Shown here: one piece after another, positions 8,448 through 16,940 of the stretch
How positions within the stretch are numbered: position 1 is the stretch's first letter
Layout of the letters: every line of letters begins with the position of its first letter
From: a virus
Length of the DNA: 34,810 nt
IMG/VR virus record: IMGVR_UViG_3300030116_003700
Coordinates: 1-34,810 of that record
Reading direction: 5' to 3' (one strand)
Notes under the pieces: model-generated
What the model saw: the letters and a program-made list of their open reading frames with translations, nothing else
Database searches by the model: none
What the model was told of the DNA's origin: nothing
Translations under genes and position numbers: made by a program

Positions 8448-10766
8448 TTACTTTTGCATAATCCAACCTGCATGTGCATCCATTGTACTTACACGAATAG
8501 GCATGATGCTAAAGTCTACATAAATAGGACCTTTATCATCAGGAATAGGCCAAACATTTGAACCAATCATGTAATCATCAAATTGTAATTTAATTCTTTC
8601 ACCGTTTTCTTTAGTGAATAATAATTGAATTAATGCGTTTGTTCCATCTGCCTCAAGAGTTAAATTAGAACGGTGTCCACTTTGTCTTCTTAATTCATCA
8701 AACATTCTTCTATCTGTAACTTGTGCAGTAATAGTTAATTCATAGGTTCTTTGACCTGGAACTGCCATTTTAATTTGTTTGTTATACTGCCCAATGTATC
8801 TTTTATCAGTTACATTGTTTGTAATTGTCATAGATACAGTTTGAATTTTCATAAAGTTAGCACCGAATAAACTAACTGTTCCATCGCTAAAGTAAAATGG
8901 TTCTAATAATGAATGTCTTGCTTCTGTTACATCTGTATCTTTACCTGTTTGTTGCCCAAAGTTAAACAATCTCTTGAATTCAGTTGTATCATTGTTTGTA
9001 GCATCATAGGCTTTTGAAACATATCCATCAGGACATTCAAAGGCTCTTTTAACATTTAAGTTAATTGAACCCTTAACTTCTTCATTTTCATTTGCGGTTA
9101 AAGTCATACTATTAACCATACAACCTGGGAATAATTGAGAATAAACAGTTTCATTATATGTATTTCTATCTACTCTTGGTGCACTTCCTAAATTACTTGC
9201 CTTTTCATTTGTTAATTCTAAAGCAAATGTAGGTAATACCGCATCATTTCTTTCACTAAAAGTATAAGTTACAAGACCACTTGCTAATCCATTACTAACA
9301 TCAGGTAATGCAATTTTACCAGCAGCAGTAAATGGTAATAGTGGTGGACATAATGTTTGTGTACCCTTTAATACTCTATGGAATTTACCATTAGTAGCAC
9401 TTGTATGTCCTGTTGTATCATAATCATCAGCATCAGTATTAATACCTGCATAAACATTATGTTGTGTATTATCAACAGAATCAGCAACTTGGAAAGCATT
9501 TGTTCCAGCATGAGTTGAAGGTGTATTATCTAAGGTAATTGAATTTAGATTTCCTAAAGCGTAGTATAACCATGAACCATGATTTAAATTAATATCTAAA
9601 CTTGCTTCACCAGCAGTTTCCATTCCTTTGTATTGATAACTATAATTTCTTGTACCTGCTAATGCTAAATTAACTTGTTTCATTTCAATATCTACTGATG
9701 GTGCTGTAACTGTATTAACTAGACCAATCCAATTATCTGATAATGTTTTAGGTGAAACTGTATGAATAGATGTAGATGAAGGTACAGTTGCTGAAACTCT
9801 TTTACCCCAATAAATATTATCAGCAGCACTAGCAGTAGCACTACCAAATTGTGCATAATTAATAAGTGTACCAGCAGCATTAATAGTAATAACAATACCT
9901 AATGGTGTAGAACTACCTCTACTTGAAGCGTCAGTTGAAAATACATCACCAGCAGTTAATTTACCTGCAAGACTTACACTTGAAGTAATAGTACCAATAC
10001 CATTAGTTTCTCCACCATCATCTGATACTGTTGCTAATGAACCTGAACAAATATGAATTGTATCATCATTAGTAGTACCATCATGTGCATTTTGTGAAGT
10101 TAATTCAGCACCATCTGTACTAAACCCATATACTTTACCAATAAACTTACCTGCATTTGTATATAGTAAATCATCAACATTTAGATTTTCTACTGTTCCG
10201 TTAAGTCCATCATTTACTGTTAACTCAAAATGCCCACCCAAATAAGGAGTAGACATTGTACCTGATGTTCTTTCTTCTAAAGAAATAGGTGCTGGAATAA
10301 CTGAACCACGACTTTCAAGAACAATATATCCTCTTCTATGTGTTCCTGAACCATCTAATAATGAATCATTTTCTGCCCAAAGACTATTATAATCATTTAA
10401 ATTACCTGCAAAATAAATTGCATCAGCATCATTACCTGCTACAAGTGCAGTTTGTCTTAATGTTGGGTTTTCTCCTAATTTATCAGTCCAAAAGAATTTA
10501 GCAGTACATCCTGTATATAAATCAGGAACTAAATGATAGTAATCAGTAAAATGTTTTACATCATCTGTTCCTTCTCCGTGTGCATTTTCAATTACAACAC
10601 CTGTTCCATCTACTGCATAACCTAATGAATATTTAATTAGATTTGCTTTATTCGTTCCTGTTCTTCCTAATGTTGGTCCATATGGCATATATCCTAAGAA
10701 CAATTCACTTTCATAAGCCATTGTTACTGATGTACCTGAACCCATCCATGTTTCATTTGTAGTCAT
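8448..10766 (-). CDS. Major tail tube protein, enlarged
   Basis: A 772-residue, beta-rich, Thr/Ser/Asn-rich protein between the tail terminator and the chaperones, where the tube protein is encoded. The start, MGSGTSVTMAYESELFLGY, resembles tail tube openings. The C-terminal third has tube-like strands: EEVKGSINLNV, later VPGQRTYELTITAQVTDRRM, then YVDFSIMPIRV. Typical tube proteins have 150-350 residues, so the central part, roughly residues 170-450, looks like inserted surface domains; it holds the shared beta motif at 201-215 and many repeats of short Ser/Thr/Gly strands. ATG 10766 has GGTGA 4 bases upstream. Polymerised rings would form the long tail tube, with the extra domains outside. 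A tail sheath is a weaker alternative. Confidence 0.75.
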   Translation of the reverse strand: MTTNETWMGSGTSVTMAYESELFLGYMPYGPTLGRTGTNKANLIKYSLGYAVDGTGVVIENAHGEGTDDVKHFTDYYHLVPDLYTGCTAKFFWTDKLGENPTLRQTALVAGNDADAIYFAGNLNDYNSLWAENDSLLDGSGTHRRGYIVLESRGSVIPAPISLEERTSGTMSTPYLGGHFELTVNDGLNGTVENLNVDDLLYTNAGKFIGKVYGFSTDGAELTSQNAHDGTTNDDTIHICSGSLATVSDDGGETNGIGTITSSVSLAGKLTAGDVFSTDASSRGSSTPLGIVITINAAGTLINYAQFGSATASAADNIYWGKRVSATVPSSTSIHTVSPKTLSDNWIGLVNTVTAPSVDIEMKQVNLALAGTRNYSYQYKGMETAGEASLDINLNHGSWLYYALGNLNSITLDNTPSTHAGTNAFQVADSVDNTQHNVYAGINTDADDYDTTGHTSATNGKFHRVLKGTQTLCPPLLPFTAAGKIALPDVSNGLASGLVTYTFSERNDAVLPTFALELTNEKASNLGSAPRVDRNTYNETVYSQLFPGCMVNSMTLTANENEEVKGSINLNVKRAFECPDGYVSKAYDATNNDTTEFKRLFNFGQQTGKDTDVTEARHSLLEPFYFSDGTVSLFGANFMKIQTVSMTITNNVTDKRYIGQYNKQIKMAVPGQRTYELTITAQVTDRRMFDELRRQSGHRSNLTLEADGTNALIQLLFTKENGERIKLQFDDYMIGSNVWPIPDDKGPIYVDFSIMPIRVSTMDAHAGWIMQK
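10122..10166 (-). repeat. Shared tail beta motif, copy in tail tube protein
   Basis: Residues 201-215, LYTNAGKFIGKVYGF, keep the Leu-aromatic start, both glycines and the aliphatic pattern of the copies in the LamG and giant tail proteins, but lack the final KNI. This is the most divergent copy. Confidence 0.35.
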
Positions 10767-10792
10767 TTTATCACCTATTTACTTACTTACAT

Positions 10793-11407
10793 TTATACTG
10801 GTCTTGCCAGTTTCTTCATAACAACACTTACTTTATATCCAAAAATTCTATTCTTTTTATCATTACTTTCAGTTCTACTTCCTAAAATTAAATGATTCAC
10901 ATTTTCATAAATTTGTGAGCCGTTCTTTAACCACCCTCTTCTCTTCTGTTCAACTATATATCTTACTAGTAAATAAAGACTTTGTATTCTTTCTATACCA
11001 AATGTTCCTTGAGGACTAACTCTAGTATTGTCATTTAATATTCTATCGTCTTGTCTTGTTCTAATACTAATAGACATATTATATACTTCATCTCTAATAT
11101 CCCAAAAAAGAGTAGGGTAATCAATTGAATTACCTGTTTCCATAACAACAATTACATCTCTTGAATGTATAATACCATCTGTTGCAGATTCTTTTTTACT
11201 AGCAGTATTAATTCTATTACCACCCTTTGACCTACCTTGAGCATCTACTGTTTTACCACTTGTAAAACTTCTAATATCCATAATAATTGGTTTAACTGCA
11301 TGAACATCAGCAATTGTACCATTACCACTTGATGTATTTAAAGCATTAATAGCATCATTCCAATTTGATTCTAATAAATCTACAAGATATTCTGTTTCAC
11401 TTACCAC
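10793..11407 (-). CDS. Probable tail terminator / tail completion protein
   Basis: I place the start at GTG 11407 (204 residues), because GGTGA at 11414-11418 lies 6 bases before it; a TTG at 11413 directly abuts that site and is unlikely. The start overlaps the previous gene by 11 bases. An N-terminal helix (YLVDLLESNWNDAINAL) is followed by an alpha/beta core, with VIVVMETGNS as a strand, YPTLFWDIRDEVYNMSISIR as helix plus strand, then IERIQSLYLLVRYIVEQ as a helix, then a closing strand. This order fits the small alpha/beta tail terminators that close the tail end at the neck. Its place just before the tail tube gene agrees. No diagnostic motif exists, so the call rests on fold pattern and context. 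Confidence 0.6.
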   Translation of the reverse strand: MVSETEYLVDLLESNWNDAINALNTSSGNGTIADVHAVKPIIMDIRSFTSGKTVDAQGRSKGGNRINTASKKESATDGIIHSRDVIVVMETGNSIDYPTLFWDIRDEVYNMSISIRTRQDDRILNDNTRVSPQGTFGIERIQSLYLLVRYIVEQKRRGWLKNGSQIYENVNHLILGSRTESNDKKNRIFGYKVSVVMKKLARPV

Positions 11408-11645
11408 GAACAATCACCCCATATTCTTCTTTTAATTCTCTCATTAATTCTTGTTCAACATATGCGTCAATCATTTCTTCAGTAGTAGGTACTAAAGGGT
11501 CATCAGATAACATTACATCTATTTCTAATAAAGAAATGTATTGTTCTTTAATTCTACTTCTCCTTTCATTAACAGTATTAGATAAATCTTGTAATTTATT
11601 GACTGTTTTTTCATTAGCAAAAGGTAAAACTGTATTCCATGCCAT
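11397..11645 (-). CDS. Small helical neck-region protein
   Basis: An 82-residue, mostly helical, charged protein beginning MAWNTVLPFANEKTVNKLQD. ATG 11645 is preferred to GTG 11654 because AGTGA, a near match to the operon's GGTGA signal, lies 5 bases upstream of the ATG. It directly follows the adaptor gene and overlaps the tail terminator gene. The position is that of a head-completion or neck component. I do not recognise a family. Confidence 0.6.
   Translation of the reverse strand: MAWNTVLPFANEKTVNKLQDLSNTVNERRSRIKEQYISLLEIDVMLSDDPLVPTTEEMIDAYVEQELMRELKEEYGVIVRGK
11414..11418 (-). promoter_or_regulatory. GGTGA ribosome binding site that decides a GTG start
   Basis: The minus strand reads GGGGTGATTGTTCGTGG inside the end of the 82-residue gene. 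GTG 11407 follows GGTGA by 6 bases, within the spacing of the other genes. Confidence 0.5.
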
Positions 11646-11646
11646 A

Positions 11647-12741
11647 TCAATCACTATCTATCAAATATATTAGTCTCTTTTTCATCTTAAGAATCTTTTC
11701 TACATCTGCTCTATAAGTATCAAATTTAGTCTTAATATCTAATCCTGATTGATTATTTTCACCTAATAAGATAGTATTATCATCAGATGACATTAATTCA
11801 CAACAAACTAATTTTGTTGCTGCTTCTGTAATAACTGCTGGAACTCTTTGTCCACCTGTCATATATGTAACTTTCATTGAATGTTTAACTTGATATGGGT
11901 ATCTAGTTCTAAAGAAAACTGTACCATCTGATTCAATATTCCACCAACCTTGTGTTCTTGAATTATCTTTTTGATTATCACTAAAAGCAGATGCGCTTAT
12001 ACCTGAACCATTAGCAGTAATAGTACAACCATCACCGTCATCATTAGGTAATAAAGAAGCAATAGTAATTGAACCATCTTCATTAGTTCCAGCATAAAAG
12101 AATTTACTAATATGACTACCTAATGTACCTGTAAATGATTTTTTTCCATCAGAACCTGTAAATTCTCTAGTGTTAACAGGCAATTGTTCATTAATTAAAT
12201 AAACTAATTCTTGTGCAGTAGTATGATTACCATATACATTATTAAAAGTATTACTTGTTGTATGTGGTTCTAATGTAAATGTTTCACCACCGTTAGGTAA
12301 TTGTAATACTAAAGATGTAATTTGTGTATAATCACTAATTGTAACTTCAGAAGTAGCACCTGCTAATTCATCATACTTATCCCCTTTCCAAGCGGTTAAT
12401 CTAATAATTTTTCTTACATTCTCATAATGTAATCTAATAAATCCAACATAATCTGTGTATCTATAATCTTTATTATATCTATACATTCTATGCCAATCAA
12501 AATCAAAATCATGCCACTCATCTTCAATAATCATTGGTCGCCATGATTCTTTTGTATATTCATCTATGTAATCTTCAGCATATCGGATTAATTCTCCTAT
12601 ATGTGCTAAAGTAGGAATTGTATCTGATGTAAAAGGTGCAATACCTAATAAATCTGTAATTCTTGTCATGTCAGTATAATAACCAACACCGTTATCATAA
12701 TCAGCCTTATTAATTGCTGTATCTGATGGTCTTGTAATCAT
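11647..12741 (-). CDS. Head-tail connector / adaptor protein with a beta insertion
   Basis: 364 residues. The N-terminal helices (ITDLLGIAPF, then LAHIGELIRYAEDYIDEYTK, then SWRP) and the C-terminal helices (VPAVITEAATKLVCCELMSS, then KFDTYRADVEKILKMKKR) match the pattern of gp6/gp15-type adaptors, which bind the portal ring and open the path to the tail. These normally have about 100-150 residues. Here the two halves are separated by roughly 150-200 residues of beta-rich, Thr/Gly/Asp-rich sequence (about 130-290), probably an extra domain on the neck surface. ATG 12741 overlaps the stop of the 1016-residue gene by ATGA, which suggests coupled translation. The adaptor call is from pattern and position. 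Confidence 0.65.
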   Translation of the reverse strand: MITRPSDTAINKADYDNGVGYYTDMTRITDLLGIAPFTSDTIPTLAHIGELIRYAEDYIDEYTKESWRPMIIEDEWHDFDFDWHRMYRYNKDYRYTDYVGFIRLHYENVRKIIRLTAWKGDKYDELAGATSEVTISDYTQITSLVLQLPNGGETFTLEPHTTSNTFNNVYGNHTTAQELVYLINEQLPVNTREFTGSDGKKSFTGTLGSHISKFFYAGTNEDGSITIASLLPNDDGDGCTITANGSGISASAFSDNQKDNSRTQGWWNIESDGTVFFRTRYPYQVKHSMKVTYMTGGQRVPAVITEAATKLVCCELMSSDDNTILLGENNQSGLDIKTKFDTYRADVEKILKMKKRLIYLIDSD

Positions 12742-15700
12742 CTAACTGCCCCCACTAATAATGATGCTCTAGTTCTTATTTGTTTATAATACTCATATCT
12801 TAATGGGTCATAAGGTCTTGCTTGAGTTACTTGTTCTCTACCTGCATAATCAACAGGTTTTCCTCTTAATCTTGTAGGTGGTTCACCTGCTCTTTGTTGT
12901 ACAAATGGTGTTCTTTCACCTTTAGTTTTATAACTAAGATAATGTATTCCACCTGATTTCCAATTTAATATACCTTTTAGTCTAACCTGTTTACCACTTA
13001 AATCTATAATGACTTCAAGTTTTCTAGTATCAATATATACTAATGCGTTTCTTACATCGTTAAATCCTACATCTTCAGCCATCGCTTCAGCAACCGCATC
13101 TTCTAAATCAATAGCATTTACAATTCTAATAAAATCCTCCTTTTCAGGTTCTTTAAAACTATCTTTCATATCATTCCAATCTAACTGCAAATCATCTCTC
13201 ATATCTGAAATTGCTTGTCTAGCACCTTTACCTTTAGATTCAGTACCATCAATAAATACATCACTTTCAATAATATCTATATATTCCTTTGCACTAAATT
13301 GTGTATTACCATCAGAATCTTTAGTTATTTCTTCAAACTTATTTAACATCTTTTTAAAAGAAGCACTATTAATATCCATAGATTTAAATCTGAAAAACTC
13401 TTTTAATTCATCAGTAAAGTTAGCAATATCTATTGCAGTATTACTTAAATCATCACCATCAAGTTGTGTTAAGTATTTAATTAAATCAGATGTTTCTACA
13501 TCTTCAATACTAACATTATCTAAATCAGCATCTATTAATCCCTCACTTAATGCTTGTTCTGCTTGTTCAGTAGCATCTTTATCATCTGTAACTTGTTGTT
13601 CTCTTTGTTGTCCTTCAGCAGAAGCCATTTGTTCTTCTAAGGCTTCTTTACCTCTTCTTTCTAATTCATCAATGGCTTCTCTATATTCTCTTTTTTGTTT
13701 ATTAGAAAGTCTAGCATACTCACTTTCTGATAATCTTTCTACTTCATCTTCTTCAGATTCATCAAGAATATCTTCAGCCTCTTCAATAGCATCTAAATAA
13801 TTTTCTTTAATAATATCTAAATTTCTAAATGCTTCTACTAAACCTTCCATTCTTTGTAAAAAGGCTTGTTCTCCTTTATTACCAGCAGCATATCCTGAAA
13901 TCTTTTTAATAAATGCATCATAAGTAAATTTCATTTTACCATTAGAATCAAGGAAAAAGTCTAAATCAACATCTCCTAAATCAACTTCTACTTCCATTTG
14001 TTCTTCTTGTATTTCATTAATTTCATACAAGTGTTTTAAATATTGTTCAAGGAAATTAAAAGAACCTTTACTAATCCACTTCTTTTTCTTTTCTAATGAT
14101 TCCTCAGTAGTGCTTGTTGTTCTTCTTAAGAAAGCAGTTAAAGCATTTCTAATTGATTTGTATTGTTCTAATGCTGAAAAATAAGGTAGGTATTGTTGTG
14201 CTCTTTCAGTAGGTACAGTTTTATCTACTCTTATAGTACCCTTTAATCTATTTTTCTTTAATGGGTCTTTTCTAATACCTACTACTTCTTCTGATTCAGC
14301 ACCAACGGCTCTAGCATAAAGGTTTTTCATATTTAATTCTGTTTCTTTAGGTAAATCAATTTTAACTTTAATATTTGATTGTACCTTACTTGATAATTTT
14401 TTAGGTACTTTTATTGTATCAGCATCAAAAATACGCTTTGTTTGTCCTTTAGAATCTGTTGTTCCTGTACCTAATAATGCTAAATAATCATCCTTTTCAA
14501 CAGGAATAGGTCTATCTCTAAATTCTGTTCTTTTACCACTTGGGTCCTCTTTAGGTGCTCTTGGTTCTTCTAATTTAACCCATGTACCAGCACCATATTC
14601 ACCTATAATCTTATTAATTTCTTTAGCATATTTTTCTGCATACTTTTGTAATAAATTACCTACCAATTGTGGTTCTGTTCTTGATACCCAACTTTTTAAC
14701 TCATCTAAATCATCTATTTCAGCAGTATATAATTCACCGTCATCTCTAGTTTCTTTAACACTTATAGGGTATAATTCAGGATTATCAAAACCGTATATTT
14801 CTATAAATTCATTAAAATCAAGTTCTACTTCTTCATTATTTTCTATTGCGTTAGCAATATTTCTAGGAATTTTTAATTTTCTAAGATATTTTTCTTGCAT
14901 TTCTTTTCTTTTGTCTGTATAGTCTTTCCAAGAAACACCAAATGTATCTTCAAATGCTTGTTGATTTTCTTCCCATCTAATAAAATCTTCTCCAATTAAA
15001 TTACCTAAAGCAATTGCCGCTTTAGGGTCATCAGGGTCAAAAGATAATCTAAGATAAAATCTTTGAGCATCTTTTGTATTTTGTATTACTTCTTTTAATG
15101 TAACTTCATCATTAAAAGTAAAATTTTTCATTTGTTCTAAAATCTCTTCAGCATTTTCTATTTGTTCTTGTTGTACTTTTTTCTTTTCAAGATATACTTT
15201 TTTAACTTCAGGTGATGATTTCTCATCTATAGTTTCGTTTAATGCTGAGATTTCTACTTTAGCATTTCTAATAATTCCCATTAATTCTTTATATGTTTTA
15301 CCTTGTTGAAAATCTTCTTCAGGTGTATCAGCAATAGAAAAACCTTTTGGGTTTTGTAAATTATATCCATATGGGATTTTAACTGTTTTTTCTTGGTAAG
15401 AACCATCTTCTTGTTTTTCTTGAATTTCAGTTTCTACTTGTTTTGTATATTTATCAGGGTTATCTTGTAATTCTAATAATGTAGAATTAAGCAATATTTC
15501 TAATGCTTCTTTGTTAATTTGATTAAACTTTTCTCTATCAAAAGGTAAATCAGGGTCTGCTTCCCATTCACTTTTACTTGATAACCATGTTGTTAAACCA
15601 TCTTGAACATTTTGTTGAAACTTCATCGGTCTTGTAGTAGGAATAATAAATTGGTAAAAAATGCTTAAAGCAACATCTTTATCCCAAACTGTTCCATCTT

Positions 15701-15788
15701 CAATTTCATCAACCTTTCTAAAATCACCTACTAATGTAGATGCTTGGTCAATTGCCGATTCAGTATCTTCTTTAATAAAGTCGCTCAT
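12738..15788 (-). CDS. 1016-residue virion-cluster protein of unknown function
   Basis: A very large, hydrophilic, mainly helical protein between the small capsid-associated proteins and the neck adaptor. The start is supported by a G-rich GGGGGTG about 6 bases before ATG 15788. There are no membrane segments or signal peptide. Helical, Glu/Lys-rich stretches lie around residues 160-240 and 655-750; the second contains DILDESEEDEVERLSE and many Gln/Glu. The C-terminus is basic and Arg-rich (GEPPTRLRGKPVD, later YEYYKQIRTRASLLVGAVR). Siphovirus operons rarely hold so large a gene at this point. Possible roles are an internal head protein ejected with DNA, a neck structural protein, or an assembly factor; the sequence does not decide. 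I recognise no catalytic motif. Confidence 0.75.
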   Translation of the reverse strand: MSDFIKEDTESAIDQASTLVGDFRKVDEIEDGTVWDKDVALSIFYQFIIPTTRPMKFQQNVQDGLTTWLSSKSEWEADPDLPFDREKFNQINKEALEILLNSTLLELQDNPDKYTKQVETEIQEKQEDGSYQEKTVKIPYGYNLQNPKGFSIADTPEEDFQQGKTYKELMGIIRNAKVEISALNETIDEKSSPEVKKVYLEKKKVQQEQIENAEEILEQMKNFTFNDEVTLKEVIQNTKDAQRFYLRLSFDPDDPKAAIALGNLIGEDFIRWEENQQAFEDTFGVSWKDYTDKRKEMQEKYLRKLKIPRNIANAIENNEEVELDFNEFIEIYGFDNPELYPISVKETRDDGELYTAEIDDLDELKSWVSRTEPQLVGNLLQKYAEKYAKEINKIIGEYGAGTWVKLEEPRAPKEDPSGKRTEFRDRPIPVEKDDYLALLGTGTTDSKGQTKRIFDADTIKVPKKLSSKVQSNIKVKIDLPKETELNMKNLYARAVGAESEEVVGIRKDPLKKNRLKGTIRVDKTVPTERAQQYLPYFSALEQYKSIRNALTAFLRRTTSTTEESLEKKKKWISKGSFNFLEQYLKHLYEINEIQEEQMEVEVDLGDVDLDFFLDSNGKMKFTYDAFIKKISGYAAGNKGEQAFLQRMEGLVEAFRNLDIIKENYLDAIEEAEDILDESEEDEVERLSESEYARLSNKQKREYREAIDELERRGKEALEEQMASAEGQQREQQVTDDKDATEQAEQALSEGLIDADLDNVSIEDVETSDLIKYLTQLDGDDLSNTAIDIANFTDELKEFFRFKSMDINSASFKKMLNKFEEITKDSDGNTQFSAKEYIDIIESDVFIDGTESKGKGARQAISDMRDDLQLDWNDMKDSFKEPEKEDFIRIVNAIDLEDAVAEAMAEDVGFNDVRNALVYIDTRKLEVIIDLSGKQVRLKGILNWKSGGIHYLSYKTKGERTPFVQQRAGEPPTRLRGKPVDYAGREQVTQARPYDPLRYEYYKQIRTRASLLVGAVR

Positions 15789-15801
15789 TCTTTACACCCC
15801 C

Positions 15802-16101
15802 TCAAGAGTGTAAAACAAATGCTTCTAAATTAGTCCATGAAGAACATTCTACTCTTAATCCGTTTCTACAAAGAATACCATCTGTATAATGAAACTCAAT
15901 AGTAGAAGTAGGAGTACACACATATCTTGCTACAAGATTTGTTGTTCCTGTTCCCGTATTATCTGCATAAATAGATACTGTAACTGCCGCACCTATTGTA
16001 TCTGTTGGAGTTAAAATAACCCCATTAAACACACAAGGACTACTTGCAGTTAACTGAACATTTGTATTGTCTGTTATTCTTGTACTTTGAATTCTACCCA
16101 T
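15802..16101 (-). CDS. Small beta-rich virion protein
   Basis: 99 residues with alternating hydrophobic pattern (VFNGVILTPTD, AAVTVSIYAD, TSTIEFHYTDG) typical of a small beta barrel, and four cysteines. GGTGA at 16108-16112 lies 6 bases before ATG 16101. It stands near the capsid gene, so a capsid decoration or vertex/neck protein is likely. An 88-base gap with a hairpin precedes it. No family recognised. Confidence 0.6.
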   Translation of the reverse strand: MGRIQSTRITDNTNVQLTASSPCVFNGVILTPTDTIGAAVTVSIYADNTGTGTTNLVARYVCTPTSTIEFHYTDGILCRNGLRVECSSWTNLEAFVLHS

Positions 16102-16141
16102 TTTATATCACCTATATGCTTTCGCTGAGAAGAACTAGACA

Positions 16142-16167
16142 GGACACCACTAATAAAGGTAGTGCCC
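16142..16167 (-). other. RNA hairpin in the 88-base gap before the 99-residue gene
   Basis: On the minus strand GGGCACTAC pairs with GTGGTGTCC around an 8-base loop, giving 9 pairs of which two are G-U. No T-rich run follows, so it is not a standard terminator. It ends about 40 bases before ATG 16101 and may be a stability or processing element separating expression of the small virion proteins. Confidence 0.35.
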
Positions 16168-16189
16168 CATCTAATTCTAATCATTTTAC

Positions 16190-16552
16190 TTATTGTAGTA
16201 ATTCTAGCAGTTTTGCTTTATTATCTAACTTTTTGTATTCCAAACCCTTTTCATCACATAGGGCTTGTAATTCCTTTTTAGTTAGAAGGGATAAGTCAAC
16301 ACTTTCTTCTTCACCTTCAGATTCTTCACTAGATTCTTCTACTGCTTCTTCAACCAATTCTTCGGTTTCTTCAACAACAGGTTCTTCTAATACTTCTTCT
16401 GCTGATTCTACAAGTGTTTCATTCTCAATTTCCCAACCTTCAGCGTTTCTTACTTTTCTTACGAAAGTATCACCGACTTCTTTCCATATATTAGGAGGAA
16501 ACTCAACGCCATAAAGACGAGCAAATCCTAATGTATATCTGATTCTAGCCAA
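16190..16552 (-). CDS. Acidic-linker protein with C-terminal HeH/SAP-like domain
   Basis: TTG 16552 is chosen (120 residues) because GGTGA at 16558-16562 lies 5 bases upstream; a TTG at 16567 would precede that signal. Three parts are visible: an N-terminal segment (RIRYTLGFARLYGVEFPPNI), a very acidic Glu/Ser linker at about 45-85, and residues 88-120 (LLTKKELQALCDEKGLEYKK onward), matching the helix-extension-helix pattern of HeH/LEM and SAP-type domains. Such domains bind DNA or proteins and occur at the ends of phage head or neck proteins. It lies between a decoration candidate and the 99-residue protein. A role linking capsid to DNA or neck is possible but inferred. Confidence 0.65.
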   Translation of the reverse strand: MARIRYTLGFARLYGVEFPPNIWKEVGDTFVRKVRNAEGWEIENETLVESAEEVLEEPVVEETEELVEEAVEESSEESEGEEESVDLSLLTKKELQALCDEKGLEYKKLDNKAKLLELLQ

Positions 16553-16557
16553 TGAAA

Positions 16558-16562
16558 TCACC
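16558..16562 (-). promoter_or_regulatory. GGTGA ribosome binding site that decides a TTG start
   Basis: The minus strand reads AAGGTGATTTCATTGGC; TTG 16552 follows GGTGA by 5 bases. This removes the 5 residues that an earlier TTG would add. Confidence 0.55.
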
Positions 16563-16563
16563 T

Positions 16564-16911
16564 TCAAAGATTACCAAATGCTCTAATTCTAACTGAACCA
16601 ACTGCGGTATCACTTGTAGTAGAGTTATTACCCAAATCGTCTGCATAATGCAATTTTACACTAGAAGAAGATTCATAAGCACCCGTTGTCAAAGTAATTA
16701 CAGGTTGAATCAAATAATGATTCGGATTTTGTGCTCCTGTAACAATTACACAAGAAAGGGTACTCAAACCTAATTCCGATGCTTGGATTACTTCTCCACC
16801 TGGGGTTAAACTACTAATGTTGATAACTGCGTCTACGACATATTCATTACCGTAAACTTTTGGCTTATCAGAACCTAAATGGTCTGTTAATAATACTGTT
16901 GTATGTGCCAT
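16564..16911 (-). CDS. Small beta protein, capsid decoration candidate
   Basis: 115 residues, almost entirely short beta strands with Thr, Ser and Val (YVVDAVINISSL, STLSCVIVTGAQ, YLIQPVITLTTG, GSVRIRAFGNL). GGTGA at 16918-16922 lies 6 bases before ATG 16911. It follows the major capsid gene by 29 bases, where many tailed viruses encode a head decoration or stabilisation protein. The codons contain more G and C than the tail genes, as in the capsid gene. No family recognised; a small head-tail joining protein is the alternative. Confidence 0.6.
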   Translation of the reverse strand: MAHTTVLLTDHLGSDKPKVYGNEYVVDAVINISSLTPGGEVIQASELGLSTLSCVIVTGAQNPNHYLIQPVITLTTGAYESSSSVKLHYADDLGNNSTTSDTAVGSVRIRAFGNL

Positions 16912-16940
16912 ATTATATCACCTATTTAACTCCAATAACC

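Noticed and set aside
8448-10766. Tail sheath protein
   Set aside because: The C-terminal strands look like a tail tube, the gene directly precedes the chaperones, and no second tube gene is present.
13009-13800. 263-codon open frame on the plus strand
   Set aside because: It is antisense to the 1016-residue gene, very rich in Ser and Leu as expected from the reverse of acidic codons, and lacks a ribosome binding site.
16069-16184. Short minus-strand frame in the 88-base gap (about 36 codons, starting MIRIRWGTTF)
   Set aside because: No ribosome binding site before its ATG, and it runs out of frame into the 99-residue gene.
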